Shown: positions 1 to 13,335 of the stretch, piece after piece | How the letters are laid out: every line of letters begins with the position of its first letter | Position numbering within the stretch: the stretch's first letter is position 1 | Source: Chaunax sp. Z400 | Lineage: Eukaryota > Chordata > Actinopteri > Lophiiformes > Chaunacidae | Length of the DNA: 64,000 bases | NCBI GenBank assembly: GCA_037577475.1 | Contig: CM075188.1 | Location: forward strand, 8,404,501-8,468,500 | Direction of reading: 5' to 3' | Notes under the pieces: model-generated | Seen by the model: only the letters and a program-made list of their open reading frames with translations | What the model was told of the DNA's origin: nothing | Database searches by the model: none | Translations under genes and position numbers: made by a program

Positions 1-339
1 GGTTCCAGGCAAACATAAATTTCTTAATAATCTCATAAATCTTTCTTTGTTTTACAAAGAACAGAAATAACATTACTTCAAACTGAGATTACAGACAGTA
101 GATCAGCTGTTGTTTTAGAGAGACGCATCACATGACAAGTAAAATATAATAAAAGTGAGCACTGTCCTCCTAAAAGCTCTAAATACTCAACAGGCTCAAT
201 GAGATGTCAACTACATGACCTCAGTCTGCTAATCTCCCTTATAACAACGGATGTATGACTAAACTGTGAGGATCAAACAAAACAGATTTACTTTCACCTG
301 AGTACACCAGCCAACGACATCACCAAGTGAGATGGTTTG

Positions 340-420
340 TTCACTAACTTACCTGAGCTGTCGCGTTGCTCCCGGTTAGTTAAACCAAAGACACTGATGA
401 TTTCCTTAATCTTAAATTGC
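340..420 (-). other. candidate alternative first exon with strong donor
   Basis: On the minus strand a near-perfect donor (CTCAG then gtaagt, junction between 357 and 356) closes a locally GC-richer, CpG-containing stretch. Just upstream lies a short purine/pyrimidine-rich leader-like sequence (about 420-560). It could be a non-coding first exon of a shorter palladin isoform, since palladin is known to use several promoters. No TATA box or coding potential supports it further, so this rests on the donor only. Confidence 0.2.
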
Positions 421-3400
421 ACACAGAGCTTCTCCTCCTGACAGCATGACACTCAGTGAGCCACTGACACTCTCACACCCAAGACTGCCACTCTGAGTCA
501 CACACAATGCCCAGACTGAGCAGAGGGTTGAGAGGGAGGGAGAGACCCTGAACGGCTGAATTCCACAAATGAGAGAAGGACAGCAAAAAACACATTTAAG
601 ATTCATTTAATTCTAGTGGTTTTGTGAATTGTCTCCATGTTTTTCTCTTTCCTACAGCAAGAATGTGTCTCACTCATAAGACACATCGCAACGAAACCCC
701 CCCATAGCTGGAAACAGGTAACGTTCTGTGAGCTACAAACACTGAAACAATTTGATTCATGGACTCTCAATCCTTTTCCTTTTAGAAATCTGTCTCCCAA
801 ACAAATCACAAACCTTGCTATTTCTGCTCCTACACAAGTCCAGGCCACGGTCTGCCAACGATCAAAAGCACCACAGCAGATCCTGGTCTTCAGCCAGATG
901 ACTCAGTCACCATATAAACCTCAAAGCATGGACCACAGAACCGGTGGGACCAGTAGATACATGTAAAATAATAAAATACATCAGTAGCAACATATGTCAT
1001 TAGACTCCTTCCCTGTGTCACCAACCAGCACTGGAGCTTGTGCAAGAGGTGGCACATGTTGTGAAGCAGTCCTCTAACCAAACCAAATCTTTAAAAAATG
1101 AAACGCCTCGGCACTCTATCCAACAAGATGGCTGGTGCACACAGGTGCAGTGACATCTGTCGTTGACAATTACAATATACGTTCTTCTCTAATGACAGAA
1201 ATCAGTGAAGCATCATGCAGTGATGCCAGTAGCAATTTGTCCTTCACAAATTCTGTACATTCTTTGGCCGACACCTTGCGTTGATTTGTTTTTCTCTCAC
1301 TGAACAGCTGTCAAAGACCTTACAGACTGTAAACATATCATTACAGAATGCATAGAAAGCTGTGGCTTTTACTCTAAGCTTGATTCAACGAAGGTGGTCA
1401 GACCATGACTTCTGCAATAAAGTGGTGGAGGACGCCAAAGACCTACAGATGCTCCTGTGTTGCAGAGGCAGCAGAAACTTCCTGCAAAACTGGACGCTGG
1501 ACAGCCTGGCAACATATTCTTTAGCACGGCAGATCACACAGAAAACTGTGCTGCTAAGATCTGGTCTGTTCGGCGGTCCATGCCTCTGATCTGAGACTAA
1601 AGGAAGGAGGAATCATGGAAAAATAAAAGATGATAGAGTACTAGTGTGTGATACAAAATGACACATGACACTTAAAAAAGCAGACTCAGGCCTGAACAAA
1701 AATAGCATGGATAAGTTAGGATCTAAATAGACCACTTTGATTCAGTTGGCAGCACCTGGCAAGTAGAGGACAAATGGCTCAGGCTGCTGTGACTGGCCAT
1801 GCTTTGTACAAACACACACACACCGACACACACACACACATTGGCCATGTAATCGAAACAACACCAACACTCCAGATGCTGAGTTGACGTAGGTCAGCAG
1901 CTATAAATCTGGTATTCGTGGTTTGCTTGGAAGCAGAGGGTTGAGGTCGGATGCAAAATCAACAGCAGAATGAGAGGGCGCTGTATGTTTCAGTCTATGC
2001 AGGGGCTCCATTCAGCCAGAGATATTTTGGTTGCTATCAGTGAGGAGCCTGAGAGAACGACCACTGGGACCGAGCATATGGGATTATTTGTGGCGATTGT
2101 TACTAGGCCTGCTTTCTCTCAGCATTTGTTTGTGAGGTTGCGCAATATATGAATCCACGATGACAAGAACACACACCTAACAACGTCTTGTCCCAGTGGT
2201 GCACACTGTAATCATGTGGTTCTTTTATTAAAATTTTTCTTTTCTCTGAAAAAAAGACAAACTTGCTCCCATTTGTTGCCATAATAACATGAAACACTTG
2301 CCCTAGGTGTCTATAAAACGTGGTTTAATAAGAGGAAGGGCTGTTACAGTTTGTGTATGTTCCCACTAATTACACACAGAATGACTGACAGCAGCATACT
2401 CAGACCAACTGCTTTGTCTGACCTGAGTAAATAAAAAAGCAGCTTTCCAAAATATGACTCAACAAGGATAAACAGCATCCACCGTTTATTAACATACAAA
2501 CACACACAGGTGCACATGGATCCAGTACAGCATTCGCACACTCACTAATGCAAAAATAATTGCAATAACTATCATGCATATTCAATCAGACACACACTTC
2601 CACACCTCTTTAGGAGGGTCTTTCAAGGTTAAGGTGACATCAACCAAAAAAATCAGGGCATGTTGTCCAGGCAACGTCTGTTTTCGCTCCTAGGAAACTG
2701 AATGACACTAACAAAAACAGAGACAGACATGTCCTCTCATGATGTCATACTGTGAGGACAATATATCTTCCCAACTGTCAAATAAATCCAGCATGAAAAC
2801 CAACAAATGCAACCTCCAGAATAGCCCAACATTAAACATATCAGCCATATGAAATAAATGAGCTCACATATTTAAACAGCAGCATGAAGCCTATACTAAT
2901 AGGAACTGGACTGCTGGCCAGTGAGGATAGATGTGTCATCGGTCCACTATTATTGAGACCAGAAGTTGGGCGAGATATATTTTAATAGTAAAACTCCCTG
3001 TGTGAGAAAGTATAATTCTGTGACTGCCATGGGATGGAGGTATCTATAGAGGAGTCACTAATTAAACATCTTTCCTCTAAAATCCACGCTGCTGTAGGTC
3101 TCTACATATGTTCTCATACAAAATGGGACGTTTAAATCCGATGATGTGCTTCAAAATCCATTAATTTAAAAGAAATATAACTTCTTCCTTAACCATAGTC
3201 ACCAATCTTCTTGCCCCTGAGTAATTATGGCTGGAGACAAACCAAATAACAGTCATTGCTAATTTTAAGTATGTATCAGAACTTTCTGGGAACAACAATT
3301 ACATGGAGTTAGTGCAATGGCTGAACCACACAGAGGCGATCTGTGGTCACATGAATGGTTTCTCTGAGTCACCTACTGTACAGCTGTATCTATCAAAGAG

Positions 3401-4135
3401 TGATTATCTACTACAATTACATTAACTCTCTTTTGTTACTCCAGCTGCCATCCTGTTAATAGCACTGGCCAGGCAATTTGTGACCTGAGAGTTTTTATGC
3501 AGAGGAAGCAGCATACTTCTGGTCATCTCTGGGCTCAGACAAGTAAATATATTGAATAATATTTACTTACTCCACCAGTCACCCAAAAGCAAGCCACAAA
3601 CATGCAAACACACGAGCATACAATAACATCTGCTTCCATGACAACCTGGTGTACTGCAACATCGGTATCCTTAAATACTTACAGTTCCAATTCCAAATTG
3701 TTGCAAGTCTCAGATAGCCTCCAAGGACTGAGATGATGAGCAAATGCTAAGATAATTCACAAAGTTCACGCACGTCAGAAATGAACTCTGTGCACCCTGC
3801 AATTCCTGACTGACAGAGTCAAGAAATTACTGTAAAACTACTGCCAACAAAATACATGAGGATATATGTGCAAATGGAGGCAGCAGGCTGGATTTGCTGT
3901 GGTCGAGGATTGAACTCTGCGACCTGTCCTACATGCTCTGAATTTATGGACATAGATCTGAGCTCTGATCAGACACACATGATACAGACATGGACCATCT
4001 TCCTCTGTTCCCTCCTCCCTTTCCCTTCATATGAAATTCAATGCTGCAGACCCCCCACTCCATCTGTCTCTCCCCATGATATCAGGAGTCTCAGCACGGA
4101 AATGAAAGCGGTAGAAAGGAAAGGATCTTTAATTC

Positions 4136-4581
4136 AGGCCCCGTTTACATGACAACAGTGTGGCTGAAAACAGAAAAGTATTTCCTTTGCATTTTAAAAA
4201 CGTTCCGCATTCATACAACAAAGTTGTGAAAACAAAGTTGTGCACATGGATCCACAAAAACAATTGAAACACTGTAGTATGCATGCCAGGCCAGTAGATG
4301 GCAAAGTAACTTTTCAAATTCAAGACCACAAAATAACGTCACATTAATGGTGCAGCGAAACTACTTTATTATTTATTTATTTATTTAGCCAGAGGAGCAT
4401 TAAGAATCCAGCAACATCTGCAACACAAACAAAACTTGATAGTCCGCCATTGTTTTGTTGTTGTTCTGTTCGCGTATAGCTTCTTTTTTTTTTAATGCTG
4501 TTGTCTTGTACACAAAAGGCCAAAATGCTGCAAAAGTTTACAGTTTTTAGGGTAAAACCATTGTCGTGTAAACAGCCCCTT
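4136..4581. mobile_element. hAT-type MITE, about 446 bp
   Basis: The ends are imperfect terminal inverted repeats: the left end reads ggccccgtttacatgacaac and the right end, reversed, ggggctgtttacacgacaat. The interior has A/T-rich runs and scattered aaaacg-like motifs. This end sequence is typical of a widespread non-autonomous fish hAT family. I could not confirm an 8-bp target-site duplication. No transposase is encoded. Confidence 0.55.
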
Positions 4582-6234
4582 AAGATGTTAGCTATTTCAG
4601 GCCCCCAAAATGGCATGACGTGTGAACGAAAGCCCGAACCGCAACAAAAAGGTTACCGCGTTATGCAAAAGACATTGTCGCAGAAATGATTTTGCAGATC
4701 ATGTGATATGCGAAAGACAAACATGGAGGGACTGAAGAAAAACAATGCATATCTTGAGTTTCCATGTAAGACAGTTTAACATTCACACAGATGTTATTCT
4801 GCCACATGTACATGGGAAGGAAGACTCGAGTTTGTCTTTATGAGTCCCATCTGAATTCTCGTCTGCTCATAAAACAAGTAACCCTGCACACACTCTGATT
4901 TGCACACAACACACAACCAAGTGCCCAACACACACACATTTTACACTTTCAAGCACAGAGTGAGTCTGATGTTGTTTCTATACTGGGCGATACACAAAAA
5001 CATTCGCAACAGCACGCACCGAATTCCACCTCTTCAATATCATCAAAGACGCATAATTGAATCGGGCTCAACATCAAACGTTGCTCTTTGGCAGCAGCAG
5101 AGGAATCCAGCGTCCAGGAAAAATAAAAAGTCTGAAATATCTCATCAAAAGGCCAGATTACTGTAAGCTGAATCTAATGGCCATGCCTTATCAAGCATGA
5201 TGAATAGCAGAGAGTCATTAAACAGGTGAACAGAGGAATGTAACCCGGTGCTTACTGTTCACAGCCCAGCTGTGGAACAGACCCCAAGGCCTGGATGACT
5301 CAAACTACAAACCTTGACTGAGAACGGAAGAGAGGCAGACAGGACTGGAGCGTCTCAGAGAGTCTTTGCTGTCAACAACACAACGCTCTGCACATTCTTA
5401 AACTCATGTGTACCTGCGTCCTGTTTTTCAAATAGTCAAACATTTGGCCCCGTATTGGTTGCGAGGCCCAAGTCATCTGAGCTGTTGTGATCAGACTGAG
5501 AGGAGTTGGAGCGTTCATGTGTCACTGGCCATGCAACTCCTGTCGGAGTTAGGAAATGGTGATGCTAAATGTGTGTGTGTTTGAGGTCAAACAGGCCTGT
5601 GTAGAGGATGGAGTAAAGATTTATGGAGCGTCCTCTGCCCATCCTCCTGTTGAACTTGTCTTAGATTACCATCCTCCTGCCCTGCATGAGTGCCGTCTTT
5701 GTTCGCAACAGACATGCTTCATATTAAATCTGGTATTCCACTTCTTCAACTGTCACTGATCCACTTATATAACTCTCCAGAAATCTCATTTCCCTCTACT
5801 CTTACCGTACTCCCTTTCTTGTTTAACTCCTTCTCACCTGACTGTTCAGTTCAGCAGGAGTTTATTGATTCTACCTCTTTCTTTTCGTGTGTCAACCAGT
5901 AAGTCCAAATGATACTTTTATATACGTGTTTGTTGGGGGGGGGGAAACAACAACAAGAAAAAACAGAAGAGTGACAAATCCTTTTTCATGGTGTGGAAGA
6001 CTCATCCACTAAGCACTAAATGTGATTTCAACATGTTGCTGTCAGTGAGCCCAGAATCTTTTTGGCCGTGAATGTGATCCATGCACAAAGCTAACATTAT
6101 TGGAGGTTTATGGTCTCGATTAAGCTGGAAAAACAATCTATTCACACAGTATATTCAAGGTAATGCTTTATTTTTGTCAAATACCCCACCCTTGAAAATA
6201 ATGTAATCTAATGACCTTTTAATTGATTTCTCTG

Positions 6235-6950
6235 ACTGACTCACCCAAAAATTTTAATTCACTTTTCATCCACTCACCCCCATGCCAACGGAAGGTGGGG
6301 TGAAGTTTCTTGATCCGCAAAACATTTTTGGATCCTCACAACAGAACAGCATTGCAGCATTCTCCTAAACAACTAAAGAAGATGGGGAGTTCTTTTAAAA
6401 TGTTAAAACTACATTATTTATACTTTTTTTAAGCTGATATCTTTACTGTAGCATCTAAGCTCAAAGCATTAGCGTGCACTCCGTCTGAGGCTGGAACATG
6501 TGTACATGTGCTAGATCGATTAATGAGGACACGTGTTTTCTGCATACCTCAGTTTTAACCTGCTATCTATAAGTTACGTAACACACAACAGGGAGAGCGC
6601 CGCCGACCTGACAGTGACAGGTTCCTCTGCTGAATCCAACATTACATTTGTGTTTTTTGTGAGAACTGCTGAGGTATGCAGAGATCGTGAGTCCTCTCTG
6701 ATCTCGTCTAGGGACGCATGTACAGTCATTCAAGCCTGTGAACCTTCTTCAGATGGAGTGTACACACCTGAAATCAAGAGAATGCAACAAACAAACAAAC
6801 AACATTTTGAAACATGTCCCCATCTTCCTCAGTTGTTTTGGAGAATGCCGCAGTGCTGGTTTGCTGTGAAGCTCCAGCTCCATGAACAACACTATGTGCT
6901 AAGACCAAAATTCAAATCAAGGCCCATCATTACAGGAAAAATAGCTTTTC
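6235..6950 (+). repeat. dispersed fish repeat (unclassified)
   Basis: The stretch starting near the words 'cactcacccccatgcc', followed by a segment about aaacatttttgg and 'gcattctcctaaacaactaa', matches by memory a repeat seen many times in percomorph genomes. A reading frame of about 148 codons from a GTG at 6533 lies in its downstream half and is probably repeat-derived rather than a gene. The class was not determined. Confidence 0.4.
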
Positions 6951-8084
6951 TGCATTCATTTTCAATCTCAATGTACTAAAATACACATCAAACCTCTCCG
7001 CAAAATGTTTCATCTTCAACGTTTTTTGAGAAAACATGTTCAGTTCGAAGTGTGATGCACACCCTATGTATGAATGAAATGAATTTGAAACTTCTAGACT
7101 CTGAGGCCAGAAAAGGAGCAGGAAAAGTCTCACCTCTTGGGCGAAACTTCACACTCTGTCTCGAGGCCAGTGGAGGGCCAGGGGCCACCGCTGAGGCTCA
7201 GACAGGACAGCTCCATTTGTCACAACGGCCATTAACATACTGCTGAGGAATAGCTCTGACGTGTGTCCATCTGGATGTTTTACTGTTGATATCTTGATGT
7301 GTTCTTGTATGTGCAGTAGGCCAAATCTGCCTGGTGTACAGTTAACTCAGTGAAGATATAGATTAAATGAAAGTTGTTTTTTTAACATTTACAGATACCT
7401 TAGAAATTCTTTGTTAGCCTGCTGTGAACAAGCTCAAATGTACTCAGGCCTTGAACACATCTCTGCACATGTACAACATACAGTCATGGACACAGTTCAG
7501 TTTTCAGCATGGTGAGAACTAAATAATACGTCAAACTTAGCATCTCACAGCAACTTGTGAAATACATAAAGTGTCTGTAGTTTAAGTTACACCCTCTTAA
7601 TCATTTCATGTTTCAAGAATGTAAGCTTGTGTCAAATAGTCCTGTATAGTGATAATTCTAAGTAACAATGCAACCCCACAGTCGATCCAGGCTCATTCAT
7701 CATTTGGAGGTTAAATATAAAATGACTTCATGCTTGCAAAATTTAGTAAAAGGCAGGTATAAAAATATCAGGGCCTTTTCCTCCCCCCTCCTCCTGCAGA
7801 GATCAAGTGAGTCCAGGAGGGAGAATTTAAGATTACAGCCTTCCTAAAACAAGCCAAACAGTCAGCATTACAGTCTGAATACGTCATGAGTCAGCAATGG
7901 GTCACCTGCTATGACCTCATACCAAGTCTGTTTCACAGAATGTAGGAGGAAGGGCTACTGTAACTGTTAGCTACTAACTCCTTCTGCAACAACAGGCTGT
8001 TACTTCGGGCTAATTCATATTTTTACTTTATATGTGTGTGAAAGTGACGGAAGTCAGAGTGGATCCAAAAGGTCTGTCTGAGAA

Positions 8085-8390
8085 ACTAGAATCCAGATCC
8101 GCACAAAAATGTAATGGGGTCTATTGTGGCCCAAGAACCATCCGCCCTCCTTTGCATAATCCTACTGACAACAAATAAACGAACACAGGTGAAAACATAA
8201 CCTCTTTGGTGGAGGTAACTGGAGTGGTACTCAGTGAGCTCATACCTCCCCAAAGGCCAAACATTCCGTCACGTGTGTGTTTAGCTTTCCTGGCCCACAT
8301 CCTACCCCTCCACAAAGTTTTGTGGAAATCAGTCCAGCAGTTTCTGCATTCAGTAGTTTTTGTTCACAGGAATAAAATGGGACAATTCAA
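8085..8390 (+). repeat. dispersed repeat, 'cctctttggtggaggtaa' family, copy 1
   Basis: It contains the diagnostic order caaaaatgtaatgg, then gcataatcctactgaca, then gaaaacataacctctttggt, followed by a second partial unit with the cacaaagttttgtggaaatc segment. Related sequence recurs at about 12040-12830, 25760-26480 and 54890-55075. It is a common fish interspersed repeat of uncertain class and encodes nothing. Confidence 0.5.
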
Positions 8391-9794
8391 TCAATGACTG
8401 CTTGTGTGTGTGTCCTTTTATTTCTGTGTGTCGTCTATGATCCTATCGGTCAATATTTGCTGGTACAAAAACAGACACGTTTGCGTTCAAACGTGTATTT
8501 GACTGTATATTTGACAACAAATTCCATCAGCGATCTGTGGAATGTCATTTCCTCCAGATGCTCTTGACAGCCTGTGTAAATATCATAGCAAAATTCATCA
8601 GCAGCTTCTCATCTTCCATGGCTTCACCTGTGGTTCTGTGTATGTAGTTGGATCTATGAAGCTGAGGCTGTAGCTGCCCATCTCTCCTCATTGAAATCAC
8701 ATTTTGAAATGCCTTGTTTTCAACAGGCAGTTAGTGTAATGACATGGAAGAGCAACAGACAAATCGTCTAAAATAGCATGCCACAATTGCAAGTGGATTT
8801 TCCCTGTCTGCTCTGCAATGCATTGACATTGTGAGAGAACAGTCATCAGGACTGGAGATCAACCGGACCTCATACCATCAGTTCTGTTTAGAAATGTTCT
8901 CTTAACCAAACAGACACACACTGACTATATAATATATTCCCTATTCTCTCATGCCAGCAGCTAGTTTTGATCCCAAACTACCCCCTTAAAGAAGAAAAGA
9001 ATGACTTCAGACTGCAAAAATTCACAAAGTGGTTTTCACAAGGATGCAGCACACACGCATCCCAATACCAAAGATGCATCATTATAAACAGAGAATTGCA
9101 TATAACATTGAGTATGAAGAGCCTGAAGACACACTGAAGAATACCAGACGATCAGCAGAGTAAGACTCTCCGGCCGAGACAAATTGTGGTGGACCACAGA
9201 AGACCGCACCCAGCACACAACCACCAGGAATGTCTCTTTCACTGGCCATGAAAAATGCTGGCATCAGCTCAGCACCAACTCATTACGCTGAGAGAACGAG
9301 GAGGCGAGGAGGAGCGTCACCTGCTTAGACTGGCGTCTGCATCAGAAGTGCTGCCCACTGGACATGACATAAGGAATTTTAGTTCAAACTCTTATTTTGA
9401 ATAAGAGTTAGGAGAAATACATGCTTGCATACACAAAAAACCAACAGAATGTAAATTTTTAAGGAAAGGATGAACAGAAACACACGTATGCATATGAAGG
9501 CAGGTCAACAAACACCCATACACTCGTAAACAACTAGAATCTCTGCAGGTAAGTAATTCAGACATGAATGTGAGATGTTTGAGTTTAAATAAAAAATATG
9601 AATAAAATCTGAGCAGCAAACCCAGATCTCAGATATAGATTATAAACACATCTTTCCACTGACATGAGAGGTTGCTTCAACATTATTGTTCTGAATAATA
9701 TGTAAAATGCTGCCATCTAGTGTCCACAATCAATCACTAACACTAGGAGTGACATCTCTTTTTAATGGGACACAGACACTGAATGCATGTCACT

Positions 9795-10647
9795 CCCCAC
9801 ACCAAATGGCATATTGGAATTAATGACAGGCTATAAAAAGCAAGATGAGATTCCTAGATCTGTAGATGTTCTTTCTATAAATGGTATTTGATGTAACAAG
9901 TGACAAATGCACCAACAAACATGTTAGAAAATGTCTCGACAATAAAAGGAAAATATCACCCCATAATAAAGCCTTTTGGAATTCTCAGTTCACTGACATT
10001 AACTGGCAGAAAGCTTGCTCCTTTTAAATTTTTCATCAAAGAATTAATCTGAAAATACTCCATAACATTTATCCAACAAACATGTACATCTCAAGATTTG
10101 TATATACTGATAAATGTTGTATTTTTTGTAAAACTGAATGGGAAACTGTAATTTATTTAGTTTTTAGTTGCCCTTTTTTGTATCACATTTTGGAAATAGC
10201 TTGATAATTATATTTTATGTAAAACTTCAAATGTGATTTACTTTTTTTAAATGTAATGATAACAAATTGTGCAATATTGTTAACCTTTTTATCTTATTCG
10301 CAAAATTTAATATCCATAAAGTAAAAGTCCTCAACTCCTTCATTTAAGCTATTTTTAATGGAATTAGAACGGTAATTTGAGTCTCTTAAACTTGTAAACA
10401 ATAAGAAATCCGAGTCAATGATCTCATTTTACTCATTTGGTTTTCTTAAATAAGTCTGTCACGAGATTAATATGCTATATTTAATTTATTTTGTATTTAT
10501 TTACCCATCCCCTTCCTTTCTATGCTGTCATCATTTGATATATTGTTTGTATTGTTAATGTATTTGTTTCCTACATTGTATAATGAACAGGAATGTCTGA
10601 CTGTTTACATATTGCTGTTAATGAATAAAGTTTTTTTTTTTTTTAAA
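9795..10647 (+). mobile_element. 5'-truncated L1-like LINE tail with 15-bp TSD
   Basis: The insert is bracketed by a perfect 15-bp direct repeat, tgaatgcatgtcact, at 9780-9794 and 10648-10662, and ends in a T/A-rich tail with an aataaag motif just before the right repeat. Conceptual translation around 9969-10215 resembles the C-terminal part of L1/Tx1-like ORF2: a NLKILHNIYPTNMYIS-like stretch, then a Cys-x2-Cys finger (CCIFCKTE) and a downstream CPF segment. There are in-frame stops, including one after QKACSF, so it is dead. It sits antisense in the palld intron. Confidence 0.8.
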
Positions 10648-11061
10648 TGAATGCATGTCACTGCAGGCGTGGCCACAAAACAAACAGTCCATCAAACAAC
10701 AAGAACTGCTGCACAGATCAGCGTTCGGTTCAAAAATCCTTCTATTTCATTCTGTAACAACAGCTTAATTCACTCTCAGCAGCATTAAGGTCATAACTGA
10801 TTTGGGAAACATGTCAAATAGACAGATTATGAAATTGTTGGGGGAAAAGGTATAGCTTTTCATTTTTACTTTTCCCATTAACTTTCTGCCTCATGTAACA
10901 TCAGTATGGCCACAGTGTCTGGACTCTCCTGTTTCCCTGTGGTTAAACATGCTGCACTCTACCTTCATATTCCCCAAGAAGGTGTTTGGAGCCTGGTGAC
11001 TGAAAATGCCTTGTCACTGCATTGCCTGCATTCTTGTGCCTGGCTCCTGTTGGCCTGAAGA

Positions 11062-11070
11062 CTATTTATA
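11062..11070 (-). promoter_or_regulatory. TATA box-like motif on palld strand
   Basis: Reading the minus strand, gtataaatagtc gives a consensus TATAAATAG. It lies in a locally GC-richer block (about 10970-11130) inside the first coding intron of palld and in the same orientation. A weak donor-like gaag-gtagag follows about 90 bases downstream, near 10980. The same bases also resemble a MEF2 site. Palladin is known to make short isoforms from internal promoters; assigning this motif to one is inference. Confidence 0.3.
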
Positions 11071-12039
11071 CAGCCGCAGAAGAGGCCCCTCACAGCCTAC
11101 AAGGGGGATATACGTCCTGCCTGGGCCGCTGACTTCATATCCTCTCGTTAAATAAATGCTAAAAAACAAAAACCTCTTCAAAACTTCATGAAAGTTTTGA
11201 ATGGCTTGTTATCATAACCTCAGAGACTAGAAGATCCCAAAAGATACCAAACATGTGAAGAGTGAAGTTCTGGAAAATGTTGATTAACTGAAGTATAAAC
11301 TTTCTGTTTATTGATGTAATACAAAGATTCAATGACGTGTTGCAAACACTAGGTAGAAATTTGAGGGAGCTGTTTGAAAGGGTTCAAAGTGATGAATATG
11401 GACAGTATGGTCCACAGTTACTGAAATTCAGCTAGAAAAGCTGAACTATCAGGAGGACTGGACACACTGCAGAAAATACCATCCTTTCAGCCACATTCAA
11501 ATAGACTGCAACTTTAATTAGTACAGGTATGTCTCTGTAGTAAACAACAAGCATGTTGACTGAGCTCTGAGGCTGACAGCTAGAAACAAGAGAGCAGTGT
11601 ATTTTTAGTTTGACCTGGAGCATACAGCCACAGTTCATCATAAATTAGACCTGCTTTAACTGGAATGATTGGTAAATGTTCTTACACAGGGTGGAAACCC
11701 CCTCAAACCTGAAACCAGGTGCTCTGCTTGTCAACACCTCCTGACCACCTCCATCTCGCCCACATTATCTCTAATGGTGAGGCCAGCAAGGCTAAATCCT
11801 GACACTTGCTCTGGTCAACATCGCTGACACTGTGATGTAAAGGACTGTTCATATACAGCAGGTCAGTGCATTCTCAGACCACAGCCAAGTATAGTTTCAG
11901 GAAATACAGATGCTTTCATAATAGTGGCCCAATCAACTAAGTGAACTATATCAAATCAATAAAAAAATAAACAAGTTATCCTCAGCCTTTTAGGTTATGT
12001 CGGTTCCACTTCTATATTTTTTAATCTGGTGTTTTACTT

Positions 12040-12830
12040 TATTATTTTATTTATTTCAGGCAATTTTTATTCCCCGCTACGACATGGCTGGGGAATATAG
12101 GAATGGGTTTCATCCATCCGTGTGTGTGACTGTGTTTCAAACTGAACACATTTTCTCAAAAACCATTAAAGTTTCAATTTTGTAGAGAGCTTTCAATTTG
12201 TTGTAGATAGAGTTTGATAATTCCTGCCAAAAAACTATTTCCACTGGAGTTATGGCCCTTGGTTTGTATTCTGCACCATGTTGTTCATGTTAAGAAATGT
12301 TCTCATAGACTGTAGAAGATAGGAGAACGTACTCCTCTGACCATCAACTGATAGTTGTATATGCTAATAAAATGGCTGCCCTCAGGGTCCTCGTAATGTT
12401 AAAGAAGGTAAAGAAAATCACAGATGCACCTTTTTATTCAGTAATTCCCTCTGTCGTACATGCCCCACTTTTCCACCCTGTTTAACGGCAATACTTTAAG
12501 GTGTTTATGTGTAATTGACGAAAAAGTAGAAAAAACATTCCTGACTCCACCTTTTATCCAGATTCACTCCAAATACTTGATACATGCCCAACTCTTCAAC
12601 TGAATTTCATCAAAGTTCCTGAGTGTGCAAGTGTTTTTCATTTCCTCTAACATTTTTTCTGTATTTTTAATAAACATTTTCAATAATGCATAAACTACTA
12701 GACAGATTTTTATTGAACTTGTTAGCTTAGTTTAGTAATTGGACTTTGGATTAGGGTTTAATATAGCTTAAAAAAGGCACTGTTCAGCCTTGGTGGAGGT
12801 ATGTGCTCCACTGAGTGTCCATCTATTGTC
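12040..12830 (+). repeat. dispersed repeat, copy 2 (degraded)
   Basis: It shares 'atggctgccctcagggtcc'-type sequence with the copy near 25790 and ends with the cttggtggaggtatgtgctcc segment typical of this fish repeat family. It is interrupted and heavily diverged and has no coding content. Confidence 0.45.
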
Positions 12831-13335
12831 AATCATTTTTCCTGACTGGGATAATTCTGAATGCATTTGATAGATTCATACACTAAAACAAAATGTTTCA
12901 AGTTGTTGAGGAAACCATGATTCACTGTAATGGTAACCAGTGGGGCATCAGCTCAATAAATTACATACATTTTATTTGATTTCTTTAATTTTCAATGGAA
13001 TAGGAAGGAATACATTAAAAAAAATAATGTAGAAGTGTAATATTCATAATATGCTGCACTAGAGAATTTGAAATGTGTGATATGATTTAAATTTTCCTCA
13101 AAGCAATAGTTATGATAACAAAACAGCAGATACCAGCTGAATCCAACCCCCTCAGTGAAGCCAAACTTTAGATCTTTTAAATCAATACAGTCAACAACAA
13201 AAAAAGAAAATTTAACATCTTTAGTTTCATGACAACTGGGCAAACACCATCTGCTGAGAAAGATTATGCAATACCATTAAAAACTCCAGAATACTTAATG
13301 GACATTGTGGTTGCAGTGACAAGATCAAACGTTAC

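Larger units (their letters stand above)
1..13335 (-). other. palld: palld first coding intron (left end outside window)
   Basis: This follows the splice donor of the palld coding exon on the minus strand (AG then gtaacg, exon ending at 13336). I searched the minus strand for the rest of the first Ig domain, which should begin with a Trp-Phe-Cys-type segment, and found none, so the next exon probably lies left of the window. The stretch is AT-rich and holds several dispersed repeats, listed separately, a LINE tail and a few promoter-like motifs. None of the longer reading frames here has recognisable protein similarity. Confidence 0.7.

Noticed and set aside
6533..6979. 148-codon frame in palld intron
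   Set aside because: Starts at GTG and lies within what appears to be a dispersed repeat; no protein family recognised.
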